Source of the DNA: CADEDV01 sp964437415
Lineage (GTDB): Bacteria; Bacteroidota; Bacteroidia; Chitinophagales; Chitinophagaceae
Direction: 5' to 3'
Length of the DNA: 64,000 nucleotides
Assembly: GCA_964437415.1 (NCBI GenBank)
Contig: CAYTGN010000003.1
Span: 62,001 to 126,000 of the forward strand
Shown: one piece after another, positions 17,901-26,055 of the stretch
Position numbering within the stretch: position 1 is the stretch's first letter
How the letters are laid out: each line of letters starts with the position of its first letter
Translations under genes and position numbers: made by a program
The notes under the pieces: generated by a model
What the model saw: only the letters and a program-made list of their open reading frames with translations
What the model was told of the DNA's origin: nothing
Databases searched by the model: none

Positions 17901-18848
17901 CGACGGGCACGGCTATATTTAAAAGCTGATGATCCAAATAAGTGGGAGCCAGAGATAAAAGCTCTTTTTGAGCAAACTTTACAGAAGGGGATAATCGACG
18001 GTTATATCTTGCAGGGAATGTATTTTTCGCATTTTTACTGGCTTGACAAGGAATGGATCAACCAGCAAATCACAGTAAATCTTGAAGTTGAAGAGAGTAA
18101 ATGGGAAGCATTTATGGGAGGATTTATGTTTGGCAGAGCACCCAATTCAAAGGAAGTCTACCATGCAATGTATCCTCATTATGAAAGGGCAATTGCAAAA
18201 AACATGGTCTTTTCAAGGATGAACGAGCGAACAATCGTCAACCACCTTGTATCATATTATTTCTGGGGCTATGAAACTCTTTCGGAACAAAAGTTAGTGT
18301 ACCAGTTTCTTAAAAAGACATCTGGAGAATCAGTGCAGGAGCTGATTGGCTTTATGGCAAGACAAGACAAGTATTATGAGACACTTCAGGGAGAAGAAAA
18401 AAAAGAATTTGAAGGCAAGATTCTCGCAGTCTGGAAAATGGTGGTGAACCGTTTTTGTGACGCGGCAGGAGAAGAAGACAAGAAAACACTCTCGTCTGCC
18501 GCCGGGCTGCTTTCCCTTACTCCTGAATTAAATAATGAAGTCACCGAGCTTACTATTGTTTCGCTAAAAGATATGACTGAGTACTATCACTGGCATGGAA
18601 TTATTGACGATCTAATCAGGTTCGGTGAACAACGCAACAGCCCGGAAGTAGCAGAAAATATTGGAAAAATTCTCGTAAAATCAACAGCATTACCACTCCA
18701 CACGAACTATGAATCTGAAAAGATGAAAAAACTTGTTGTCTATTTGTATGAAAATGGCCAAAAAGAAACGGCCAATCAAATCTGCGACACCGTCAGTCGC
18801 CAAGGCCATAGCTTCCTGAGAGAAGTCTATAATAAATATAATCAGTAA
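14976..18848 (+). CDS. Giant PIN-domain protein (DUF4935-like N-terminus), defence candidate
   Basis: 1290 residues, far longer than ordinary PIN nucleases. The first 175 residues form a PIN domain: D10 in YLTFDSNIW, E51 in DIIITEWDKL, D144 in SLADTLIIL, and N169/D172 in ISNNTEDFYE, the acidic set expected for a metal-dependent RNase. About 1100 helical residues follow with no P-loop, no membrane segment and no family I recognise, possibly a repeat-type sensor scaffold. A TATATC-rich stretch near 17508 codes YIYIYYM. The start overlaps the zinc-ribbon stop by four bases; ATG 14985 is an alternative. The 3-prime end overlaps the convergent gene at 18842 by seven bases. Nuclease activity is supported by residues; an anti-phage role is inferred from the neighbourhood. 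Confidence 0.8.
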   Translation: MKSMIYLTFDSNIWVYLLDNSWTASNPLDHLEHWIKEKHVKILVPDIIITEWDKLKEKQRELRVKKIREFFNMAQEIIPTAFIDQYNKPDNLERIVDDQFERIETLIGGLCDKIVIEDSIRLKSVQRTLDKLAPNHKKNSLADTLIILSLIEFATQNPGHEYLFISNNTEDFYEKLPDRSHQIHSDLKPDFDKFNIKESRFLDPVIEDLKKRLPVAVDLSSIRRERIKVKLEQQIYNPAVSSSLTSTKDGYLENIATLDLILPRESPTTQQVLFVLNLIESDDSYAYYFFRNCKTHVWFQILIDRGTFKPSHNPGPVAIGNGGYTIPLWSPMMYLLTLVSDNNFTNDSARCKKLIDILEDICKNPKDNNRTWYFLIQILEKLPNDLVPETILEYIPVWLSGSFDYSMISSLLCKELLIKFCPENPSLADYRKVAIIIKHLFSLQKSERITRNNNTPDEYFSPVYLYYLAEVPDENRVIRQLIAGNADWMIGYICEKLNQMLLDYRDGISTIINEGSNRYRVEAIIEGKDVIIKSFLTGTNNAVQISRLPGFYYNEEKDFTTTIIEVLKNHGINYVAEENKDYNLETLRVRLFHGKSYEMDNVPIHKLEANDDKEDGLLSIFSLMLIKLLLEYDSQFPLKTNSKLEQLWENYRLPLFRRVILFTTGKTWPSAQVLFDKLLTIEKAIFSVHDYEKELYWLLSTIADSFSTNEKNLLEKIISDGPSGESREIDLLYIEHWQLQWYAALKSLPEFKLNYETLSAKLNITADKFENKGEVIVRSGSVSPYTVEEILKKPNEEIVSFIENFNPTDRWEEPNIDGMAERLGKAVETDPTHFAPHMRLYKNVYYIYIYYMLNGFREAWKKKLHFDWEKLIEFCYDYINQPRFSTKELRLSSDSWGADDEWVAGSIATLLTSGLQSDDHAFSANLLPQAKEILMKLGNQLNPPKEIRRDNMDYPTYSLNSTAGKVLRALFDYSLRRARLYLKADDPNKWEPEIKALFEQTLQKGIIDGYILQGMYFSHFYWLDKEWINQQITVNLEVEESKWEAFMGGFMFGRAPNSKEVYHAMYPHYERAIAKNMVFSRMNERTIVNHLVSYYFWGYETLSEQKLVYQFLKKTSGESVQELIGFMARQDKYYETLQGEEKKEFEGKILAVWKMVVNRFCDAAGEEDKKTLSSAAGLLSLTPELNNEVTELTIVSLKDMTEYYHWHGIIDDLIRFGEQRNSPEVAENIGKILVKSTALPLHTNYESEKMKKLVVYLYENGQKETANQICDTVSRQGHSFLREVYNKYNQ

Positions 18849-20002
18849 AGCGATTCCCGGAACCTCATGATAGTCCGGTTGTCTAAATCCCCAACAAACC
18901 AAGGATTCCCAATGAAGAAAAGATGACGAGTAATTCCATTCATTAGCCCAATATTATAAATAAAATGAGCTTCTGAAATTCTTTGCTGTGGAATTAAAGA
19001 GCCAACAGATTCAACATATAAAATTACTCCATAACAAAAGGGAAAAGCTTCCAACTGTTTCATGATCGCAATACCTGTCTCGGGTTTATTCATCGTCCAG
19101 AAATACAGTGTAGAAACAGGGATGTAGATCAAACCGGGTTTATCCTTTGGCAATTGCTTGATCTCACCAACTATTTTCTTATTTTTCACCAACCTTGGAG
19201 TGTCATTAAAATCAACATTTAGGCCACTAACACTGTTTCTTTGAATCTCTCGTTCCTTGCACCAACTATCAAGTTCTTCAATTCTATCTCCATGCGAGAC
19301 GGCGACCTGAATGAATTTGTCCTCAAAAGCGCAAAATGTTCTCTCATTTGCCGCTCTGTCCTTTAGTGTTTTAATAATATCAACCACCCTTACCATCTCC
19401 TCTCCCTCCAATGGTAACAACTGCTTACAGGCTTTCGGCAAATCATAACCATAGCTAATAAATGTATTGGATAGTTCCCGATGCTGATCCTGGATGTCCG
19501 TTTGGGTGTCACTCAAACCTAGTTGGCTCACCTCAATAAATATGGAATTATTTGTTTCCGGATTTAGTATTTCCATATCGGGGTTACGCTCAAGCTGCGA
19601 TTCAGAGACAAAGTTGATACTGAAGCCGGTTCTCCGGAACATTCGATAAACATCCAAAAAAGGAATGCCCTCTTTTTGGCATTTTATGCGTGGCTTTAGC
19701 TTGCCAAGTAATATCTGATAATTTGAAGGACTGGATACTTTCAATTCTTGCAGGCTGTCGGAAAAGTCTATAAGTTCTTCCAGCAAATGAAGATTGACCG
19801 TTAATCTTAAGCAGATCGGATGATTCTGGCCGCAGTTATTAAAAAATCCCATCCCGAATTCGGCCTTGAAAAAATCCGCAACTTTAATCAACTTATTTCT
19901 TTGCTCATCGGTCTTAGCGATTTGAGTGAATGTGGCTTTTATACTTTCCCAAGTAGGAGGTTTCCATTTCAAGGCATGTAAGGTATAGAATGTTTGGTCC
20001 AT
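18842..20002 (-). CDS. Unknown protein, last gene of the ABC-3C operon
   Basis: 386 residues, soluble. I do not recognise the family. About residues 140-160 read ERNPDMEILNPETNNSIFIEV, then SQLG. This resembles a PD-(D/E)xK nuclease strand pair in which the final lysine is replaced by serine, so it may be an inactive or divergent restriction fold. The C-terminal third (LIYIPVSTLYFW, CYGVILYVES) could form the rest of that fold. The gene lies 17 bases after the small membrane protein and ends inside the convergent PIN gene. A defence accessory role is inferred from position only. Confidence 0.65.
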   Translation of the reverse strand: MDQTFYTLHALKWKPPTWESIKATFTQIAKTDEQRNKLIKVADFFKAEFGMGFFNNCGQNHPICLRLTVNLHLLEELIDFSDSLQELKVSSPSNYQILLGKLKPRIKCQKEGIPFLDVYRMFRRTGFSINFVSESQLERNPDMEILNPETNNSIFIEVSQLGLSDTQTDIQDQHRELSNTFISYGYDLPKACKQLLPLEGEEMVRVVDIIKTLKDRAANERTFCAFEDKFIQVAVSHGDRIEELDSWCKEREIQRNSVSGLNVDFNDTPRLVKNKKIVGEIKQLPKDKPGLIYIPVSTLYFWTMNKPETGIAIMKQLEAFPFCYGVILYVESVGSLIPQQRISEAHFIYNIGLMNGITRHLFFIGNPWFVGDLDNRTIMRFRESLY

Positions 20003-20019
20003 TTGTTAACCTAAAAGGG

Positions 20020-20433
20020 TCATGCTATTTTCAAAACTTTCTTAGATCTCCTGCCCACGATATTTAATTCAATAAAGAGGTTATTCTCATCAGTTTTGGG
20101 AAAGCTAATACGATCCTGTTCTGCAAAAGACAAGTCTATCTTATCATTTGCTTTCAGCGATAAATGGATCGATTCGTCCGGAAATGTCTTCTCAATATAT
20201 TTTCGCTGAGAAGCATACCTTGATTTGGCAAAAAATAGCTGGTAGTCATTAATTAACAAATCCCGTTTCCCAATATTGTAAACTATAATGTCGTCTGTTG
20301 TTCCTTCATTGGCGCCAAAGTGATACGAGGTTGATAACCGTGTCCTATTGCGGTATAAATTAACCAGATGCACCGTTGCCAATATGGTGGAGAGACCTGC
20401 ACCCCAAATAGACAGAATTAATTGAATACTCAT
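20020..20433 (-). CDS. Small protein with one N-terminal membrane helix
   Basis: 137 residues. One hydrophobic helix (about residues 3-24, ILSIWGAGLSTILATVHLVNLY) with a basic flank (RNRTR) is followed by about 110 residues predicted mostly beta (IIVYNIGKRDLLINDYQLFF; LFIELNIVGRRSKKVLKIA). The build suggests a membrane-anchored beta-sandwich facing the cytoplasm. It sits nine bases after the ABC-3C ATPase stop and 17 bases before the next gene, so it is in the same operon. No family is recognised. Confidence 0.7.
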   Translation of the reverse strand: MSIQLILSIWGAGLSTILATVHLVNLYRNRTRLSTSYHFGANEGTTDDIIVYNIGKRDLLINDYQLFFAKSRYASQRKYIEKTFPDESIHLSLKANDKIDLSFAEQDRISFPKTDENNLFIELNIVGRRSKKVLKIA

Positions 20434-20442
20434 AGTAAAATT

Positions 20443-22287
20443 TCAAACAAAGAAACCAGGCCGCCCGACCCCTTCCTTTCCAGAAAAATGATGATAGGTT
20501 ATCTTATCGCGAAGATCGAGTGGTGGCTCTTTGTTATCTAGGATAATTATCTGAACACCCAAAGGAAGGTTGCTGAGATCATTAAAAAAAGCATCTTCCG
20601 TTTCTTGACTAATCTTATCTCCAGATTCTGATGACACATCCTTATCCTTAAATGTTGTTAATGGGGAGTCCAGGACAATGTTATAAGAATACGGCGTATT
20701 CCTTTCATATACGTATCGCAAAAGGGAAAGTAAAAATGCGGTATAACTAATTGCCCGAATACCCTTACCGTGACTACTCCTTTTTCTTCCACTAATTATA
20801 AGGTCAAAGGTGTCGTGTTTAGTGTCAAAAGTAACCGTTGTAAGCCCTGGAAACTGCCATTTCCTAAGAGTATCTTCCGCGATCTGACAAAAGCGATCAA
20901 GCGAGCCTTTATTAATAGCAAGGCTTCCTTTGTTTTGCTTTGTTCTATTTTTTAATTGTTGATTAAGGTCGTTGATCTGATGCTGATAGGACGTAATTTG
21001 CTCCCTTAAACGGTTGTACTCTGCCAATCTTTGCTTTTCAATAAACAGACTATTTATACGCTGCTTCAGTGTTGCTGTAATAGGTGTAAGATTTCGTGTT
21101 AACTCAGCATCAGAAGTTGAAATACGCCCTGCTAATTTTTGAACCGCATCATCATTTTGTTTTATTTCAATTTTCAATGTTTCAATTGCGGCAGTTAGTT
21201 CTTCCAGCTTAAGAGAGATTTTTCTCAATTCGCTTTTGGATGCCTGCTCCAACAATACATTCTCATCTTCATACTTTATGAGATGATTCAAATGCTCATC
21301 CTTCAATGCGGTACCACAAATTGGACAACTCACACTATTCAATTGATTGAGAAGAAAATTTCCCTCAGAAATAAACGTCAATCTCTCCAGGTCGCTCAAG
21401 TAGTGTTTCTTTAAAAGCTCAAAGCGTTCTAAAAGTTCCTTTTTAAACAATATCATTGACTCCTTTTTGGTTTTCTGAACATGATATTGGTTTCGTTTGG
21501 TCTTGAGCTCATCAATCTTCTTAATTTGCTCGCTGTACTCCAAGCTAAGAGAATCTATGTTTTCGTTTACAATCTTAGTCAAGTCATCCACATTCTGGTT
21601 CTTGTAATCTCCCAGCTTATCTTGCGTTTTTTCAATGAGTTCCTTTATCAGTTCAATCTTCCCATTAATTTTACCTTTTATCGTCTTTGGATCTTCTACT
21701 TCCTTAAAATCCTTTGCATCAAGACCGGTGAGTAAATAATAAAACAACGATTGTTCTCTTGTACGATAAATCGTTTCTCCTTTTGAGTGAACTGGGGAAT
21801 CTTCCGTTATAATTTGCTTTTCATCTACCAATGTTAATCCAGCAATATCGCGAAAACTTAGCCTTACCTTTTCATGCTGATTCTTTTTCAGCTCCACGCC
21901 AGAAAATCCACATAAACCCAAAAGGAACGTAGAAATATTTTTGGGATCGTCGGTCAGCCTTTCGGCATACTCCTCTTCTGCGGCATTGCTATCGATTGAC
22001 CCTTCCTTGATACTAAACTTACCACCAAGCCAGTTTCTCTTCAAAGTGTATGTATTCCCAGAAGCTGCCGTTATCTGCAATTCGAAAATCGAATATCCTT
22101 TTGCTTCATCAATTTCCTTGGGTATCTTCTGGGCTCCCAACATATAATCAAGGCATTGAAATATGAAACTTTTCCCGGTGTCTGATGCGCCAGAAATAAC
22201 ATTGAGACCTTGACCAAAACTTATTTCCTGGGGTTTCTTTTGATTCCCAGTAATGCGCAATAAGTTTATATGAAAGCCTGTGGTCAT
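20443..22287 (-). CDS. ABC three-component (ABC-3C) system Rad50-like ATPase
   Basis: 614 residues. The N-terminal ATPase half has Walker A GASDTGKS at residues 33-40. Long coiled coils flank a zinc-hook-like CPICG near residue 319. The C-terminal half carries RSSHGKGIRAISY, probably the ABC signature region, and Walker B NIVLDSPLTTF near 539. This is the SMC/Rad50-type ATPase seen in ABC-3C conflict systems, where it is thought to sense DNA or nucleoprotein states and license the effector. The middle component ends two bases upstream (22290), confirming the three-gene core. Confidence 0.88.
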   Translation of the reverse strand: MTTGFHINLLRITGNQKKPQEISFGQGLNVISGASDTGKSFIFQCLDYMLGAQKIPKEIDEAKGYSIFELQITAASGNTYTLKRNWLGGKFSIKEGSIDSNAAEEEYAERLTDDPKNISTFLLGLCGFSGVELKKNQHEKVRLSFRDIAGLTLVDEKQIITEDSPVHSKGETIYRTREQSLFYYLLTGLDAKDFKEVEDPKTIKGKINGKIELIKELIEKTQDKLGDYKNQNVDDLTKIVNENIDSLSLEYSEQIKKIDELKTKRNQYHVQKTKKESMILFKKELLERFELLKKHYLSDLERLTFISEGNFLLNQLNSVSCPICGTALKDEHLNHLIKYEDENVLLEQASKSELRKISLKLEELTAAIETLKIEIKQNDDAVQKLAGRISTSDAELTRNLTPITATLKQRINSLFIEKQRLAEYNRLREQITSYQHQINDLNQQLKNRTKQNKGSLAINKGSLDRFCQIAEDTLRKWQFPGLTTVTFDTKHDTFDLIISGRKRSSHGKGIRAISYTAFLLSLLRYVYERNTPYSYNIVLDSPLTTFKDKDVSSESGDKISQETEDAFFNDLSNLPLGVQIIILDNKEPPLDLRDKITYHHFSGKEGVGRPGFFV

Positions 22288-22289
22288 TT

Positions 22290-22793
22290 TTATGAATGCT
22301 TACCTCGAAATTTAGATTCGTTACTGAACTCCCCACCCCATTTCTCAATATTTGCAGATACGATGTCTGCCAACTGACTTTCGGTAGAGACTGAAAATCG
22401 TTCTTTTAACCAAAGCGACATATTAGAAAGCGATGTCGAGTATTTGCTTTCAAACAGCGTTAATACATGTTTGCCAATATCTGTAATAATATAAAAGATA
22501 CCTTCATTACGCAGCTGTACGACAACCAATTCTTTACTGATCAGCAATGAAAGCCCTTTTTGAAGAATCTCTCTTTTTACCACCAATTCCGAAGATCTAA
22601 ATGGATACTTTGGGTGTAGGCTCTTTTGACCCTCTCTTAAATCTCCTGAATGAATTGCAAAATAGTCCAAGTATATCAATGACTCAAGGCTCAACTCCTT
22701 TGGATAAAAATGGCCAAGAATAAATAGAGATCTCAACCCGATTTCTAAAGGCGTGTTGAACAATCTTGCTTCCCTATCGAAGGTTTCGTTCAT
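22290..22793 (-). CDS. ABC-3C system middle component
   Basis: 167 residues, winged-helix type. The family pattern is clear: LIYLDYFAIHSGD, then SLHPKYPFRSSELVVKREILQKGLSLLISKELVVV, then GIFYIITDIGKHVLTLF. These proteins bridge the ATPase and the effector subunit in ABC-3C systems. The start codon overlaps the effector stop by four bases (22790-22793), and two bases separate its stop from the ATPase start. Confidence 0.87.
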   Translation of the reverse strand: MNETFDREARLFNTPLEIGLRSLFILGHFYPKELSLESLIYLDYFAIHSGDLREGQKSLHPKYPFRSSELVVKREILQKGLSLLISKELVVVQLRNEGIFYIITDIGKHVLTLFESKYSTSLSNMSLWLKERFSVSTESQLADIVSANIEKWGGEFSNESKFRGKHS

Positions 22794-23890
22794 TTTTTTA
22801 CCCAGATTAGTTTTTTGTCATTTGCAAGGTGATGACAGATACCTTCCCTATCCTTCATATTGATATAATCTACCAACGGGTTGCCCCCAATCTGAATAGC
22901 CTTTGCCTGTATGACTGTCTTCAGCAACCGTTCATAACCGTCCTGATAAGGCAACCCATGAACGTCAATAACACCAGTATATACTTCGCTTTTTAATTCT
23001 TCAAAATAATCAACTTCTTCAGGTAAGTTGTCCCTACTAAATTGCCTCAGCGAATCGGCAGTATAAAAACTCTCTCTTTGGCGTGTAAAGTGTTCGTTCA
23101 GGTCATCAAAAGGCTTTAAAGCATTCTGATCACGGATTTCCTGCTTTTTGTGATCAGAATAGGCTTCGAATAATTGGTGTGTATATACCAATTCATCAGA
23201 ACCCGGAGTTGCCGGCGGTTTAGCCGCCTCCTGCCTTCTCTTTTTCAATCCGCCACCAAATCGTGTAGCATGATACGTGGTCGATTTATGTTCCTCAATA
23301 AACTGCTGAGGTTCGTATCCATGAAATATCGAGAAGTCGATACTATCGATATGCTTTCTGAAATCGTCGGTAATTTCTATCGCAGTATTCTTGACTATAG
23401 CAGATTTACATTTCTTATCCCAAACACTATACAGCTCGCTTTTAAGATCAGTTGGTTTATCTAATAGCAGATTTAACGAAGGACCGATTCCTTGCGGTGC
23501 CACAAAGTAATATGCCCTGGGAACAGTATACTCCTCTTTGAATGTATAATAGAGCAACTTGCCGATTTCAATCCAAACATCACCAGGAGCCAAAGGATGG
23601 TCATAATGCTTGCATTGATAATTATCCCATTCCTTCGTTTCATTGCTGACTACCGCAATAATGTCCCGTCCCATGTCACCAGCACCCGAACACCTTTTAA
23701 CTAAAACATATTTTCCTAACGGCACTAAAAACCCGTTTCCCCATTCATTAACTACTGCTTCGTAGTCATCTGCTGAAATAATCTTGAGACGATCTATTGC
23801 AGGAACCTGCGGCCCAAATAATATATCATTATTGGAGAGCCGGCCGGTTGTGGATGGCTTTTGCAGATCAATTTCACTCAGGTGGGGCAT
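22790..23890 (-). CDS. ABC-3C effector: Mrr-like nuclease fused to the ABC-3C C-terminal domain
   Basis: 366 residues. The N-terminal 150 residues form a restriction-fold domain with E44 (DDYEAVVNEW), D76 (GRDIIAV) and Q92-C-K94 (YQCKHYD), the QxK variant of PD-(D/E)xK enzymes in the Mrr family. The C-terminal 80 residues (YTGVIDVHGLPYQDGYERL through GGNPLVDYINMKDREGICHHLAND) match the C-terminal docking domain typical of ABC-3C effectors. DNA cleavage upon phage sensing is the expected role. It is the first gene of the minus-strand operon; a terminator at 23980-24009 separates it from the tra operon. Confidence 0.85.
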   Translation of the reverse strand: MPHLSEIDLQKPSTTGRLSNNDILFGPQVPAIDRLKIISADDYEAVVNEWGNGFLVPLGKYVLVKRCSGAGDMGRDIIAVVSNETKEWDNYQCKHYDHPLAPGDVWIEIGKLLYYTFKEEYTVPRAYYFVAPQGIGPSLNLLLDKPTDLKSELYSVWDKKCKSAIVKNTAIEITDDFRKHIDSIDFSIFHGYEPQQFIEEHKSTTYHATRFGGGLKKRRQEAAKPPATPGSDELVYTHQLFEAYSDHKKQEIRDQNALKPFDDLNEHFTRQRESFYTADSLRQFSRDNLPEEVDYFEELKSEVYTGVIDVHGLPYQDGYERLLKTVIQAKAIQIGGNPLVDYINMKDREGICHHLANDKKLIWVKK

Positions 23891-23979
23891 GACTTAAGTA
23901 GTTTTCCTTATAGTCAGTTGATACTGTGCAAAATATGACGAATATGCGGAAAAAAGCAATTACAGGTAACCTATTAATG

Positions 23980-24009
23980 AAAAAAGCCAGTCTGTTTGCA
24001 CAGACTGGC
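23980..24009 (-). terminator. Rho-independent terminator of the tra operon
   Basis: Stem GCCAGTCTG/CAGACTGGC around TTTGCA (23986-24009), followed on the minus strand by six T. It lies 23 bases after the last small tra-operon gene and before the ABC-3C operon. Confidence 0.9.
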
Positions 24010-24032
24010 GGAGCCCTGACCCTGGGGCCGGA

Positions 24033-24254
24033 TTAGGCCGGTCGTCCCGTACGGGGCCGGTTTTTACGTTTCTTCCATTTCCGAATAAGCCATTTCCAGC
24101 CGAGGCTGACGAAAAACGATACGGTGGCGCCGAGGGCGGCGAAGCCGATGGTACGGACGATGTCATTGGTAAACATATTCAGCAGCACCGCTACCAGCGT
24201 GCCGCCGATCGTGCCCGTCCGGGTCGAAGCATCGGGATAGATATGATCATTCAT
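24033..24254 (-). CDS. Small two-helix membrane protein at the end of the tra operon
   Basis: 73 residues with two hydrophobic stretches (GTIGGTLVAVLLNMF; TIGFAALGATVSFFVSLGWKWLI) and a strongly basic tail (RKWKKRKNRPRTGR). Its ATG overlaps the preceding stop (24251-24254), so it is translated with the tra operon. It resembles holin-like or small channel proteins in build only. Confidence 0.72.
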   Translation of the reverse strand: MNDHIYPDASTRTGTIGGTLVAVLLNMFTNDIVRTIGFAALGATVSFFVSLGWKWLIRKWKKRKNRPRTGRPA

Positions 24255-25306
24255 AATTTCACTCCTTTACCCTGTTTACGGGTTCGTTTTTTTTTAAGTT
24301 CGGGGGAATCGTCACCGCCAGCATCGGCGGCTGTCGTTTTCACTTCCTGTTTCTGTTCCTTTTCCTTCCCTGCTTCCCTTCCATTCACGACCTGCTGTTT
24401 TTCCTTACCAGGATGATAATCGATGAAGTCCTGTTTCGCTTCCTTTGACAGCGGCTCCATCTTTCCGTCATAAATATTGATCGTCCTGTCCTTGGGATTC
24501 GCTTCAATGAAACCTTTCACTTCTTCACCATCTTTCAAAAAAGTAACGGACTGCACATTTCCCTTCTGCAATGAATTGTACAGCTTCTGATCATCCTCCA
24601 CCGACATGGGTTTCAAGACCAGCTCATTCAAGGCCTTGGTCAAATCATACCCGTAGTTCTCATGATAGCGGTCCAGTTTAAAATTCTGTTTCAAGTCCTT
24701 ATCGCCTTTGATATCGAGCTGTACCCAGGCATTGTATTTCTCGCCTTCCTTATTGACCAGATCCTTATTCACCGCACGACCTTGCAATAAATTAAATGCC
24801 TCCTTGCTCGTGATCGCATTACCCTTGTCCAGATAAAAGGTATGCGACATATTGGGATCATCCTTCAACGTGGCGCGGTAGCTGTTGAAGAAATACATTT
24901 CGTTCTGTTCGCCTCTCCGGAAAGAGAGGTCCACGAGCATATCGGTATTGTTATATTTAAACGTATGCTGCAGGTTGAACTCGGAACGTTCGCTCTCAAT
25001 GTGTGATTTCATTTTGGCGTTCATGTGATCGCCGAAGCCTAAATTGAACAATTGTTTTTCCAAATAGGCTAAATTGTTTTCATTCATGATCTTTTCATTT
25101 TGCATCAAAAAATCGGGTTTGCTTACGGAATGCTCCGGCACATATTTGTTCCAGAGTCTTAGTGCTTCGGATGGCTCTGCTTTTTTCAGGTCTTCGATAA
25201 TTGCTCTTATCTCCGCATTACCTTTTGCCCACACCCGGGAATCTTCCGTGTAGTCATAGTACCAATCGGCTTTGGTCATCCTTTCTTCGAGTGCATCCAT
25301 ACTCAT
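24251..25306 (-). CDS. Unknown ICE protein, possibly DUF3945-like
   Basis: 351 residues, hydrophilic, with a charged low-complexity tail (KEKQQVVNGREAGKEKEQKQ, ending KKKRTRKQGKGVKL). The middle contains the phrases WVQLDIKGD and NFKLDRYHENYGYDL, reminiscent of DUF3945-type repeats on Bacteroidota mobile elements. No membrane segment or signal is present. The start ATG overlaps the traN stop and the stop overlaps the next gene's start. Function is unknown. Confidence 0.7.
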   Translation of the reverse strand: MSMDALEERMTKADWYYDYTEDSRVWAKGNAEIRAIIEDLKKAEPSEALRLWNKYVPEHSVSKPDFLMQNEKIMNENNLAYLEKQLFNLGFGDHMNAKMKSHIESERSEFNLQHTFKYNNTDMLVDLSFRRGEQNEMYFFNSYRATLKDDPNMSHTFYLDKGNAITSKEAFNLLQGRAVNKDLVNKEGEKYNAWVQLDIKGDKDLKQNFKLDRYHENYGYDLTKALNELVLKPMSVEDDQKLYNSLQKGNVQSVTFLKDGEEVKGFIEANPKDRTINIYDGKMEPLSKEAKQDFIDYHPGKEKQQVVNGREAGKEKEQKQEVKTTAADAGGDDSPELKKKRTRKQGKGVKL

Positions 25307-26055
25307 CGCAGGTCGGGTAATACCCTTGCTTTTAATATCTGCCCGTTGTACACTTTCAAATTAAAGTGACGGCCACCGTTTCGTTCCATCATCTGAATAC
25401 CGAGAAACTTTGCATCGGGAATCGTGAACTTGTCAAGAGCAACCACCACCACCGAAAAATTGTAGGCTTTCACTTTTGACCTGTTACCGGCAATATGCAG
25501 GGGCAGCAGTTCATTTTCCTGCACAGCAGTACGTTTGCTTTTCTTCTTGTCCACGATATGAAATTTCAGGAGGTCAATATCATAATCGAGTGGTGAATGA
25601 TTATGAATCTCCAACTGGAAATAGATCACGTCCTCCTTAATATAAATCCCGACCAGTTTGGTGATCACACCGGCATGTTCCACTTTGACAATACGCCTGG
25701 GCGGATTATTCAGTATCATGTTAGCATAAGAGGAAACGGTTCCTTTCTTGCTGGGTTGTAAATGCAAGACAAGTTCAGATGGCTGCGCCGCATAGTTCAC
25801 GGTGAACTCATATACATTGCCGTCGCCGGTGACGACCGATAGATTGGTTTCGGGAAACTGTTTGCTGGCTGCCTTTACCAACAGAATGCGTTCATCTTCT
25901 TTGACAGGTTGAACGATGACATCCTTTGTGCCGCGATCGACATATTTAATTGGAAAAGGGAAAACGAGTGAAGTAGTTTTGTCGGTCGTGATCGACAGTG
26001 GTGTTTGGGCGAAGCAAACATTTGAAACTAATAATAGAATAATTAATTTTTTCAT
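25303..26055 (-). CDS. traN: Conjugative transposon protein TraN (VirB9-like)
   Basis: 250 residues, DUF4138 family. A signal peptide (MKKLIILLLVSNVCFAQT) is followed by the TraN start KTTSLVFPFPIKYVDRGTKDVIV and IYIKEDVIYFQLEIHNHSPLDYDIDLLKFHIVD. TraN is the outer-membrane-side partner of TraM in the Bacteroides-type IV secretion channel. It overlaps traM by four bases. Confidence 0.92.
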   Translation of the reverse strand: MKKLIILLLVSNVCFAQTPLSITTDKTTSLVFPFPIKYVDRGTKDVIVQPVKEDERILLVKAASKQFPETNLSVVTGDGNVYEFTVNYAAQPSELVLHLQPSKKGTVSSYANMILNNPPRRIVKVEHAGVITKLVGIYIKEDVIYFQLEIHNHSPLDYDIDLLKFHIVDKKKSKRTAVQENELLPLHIAGNRSKVKAYNFSVVVVALDKFTIPDAKFLGIQMMERNGGRHFNLKVYNGQILKARVLPDLR

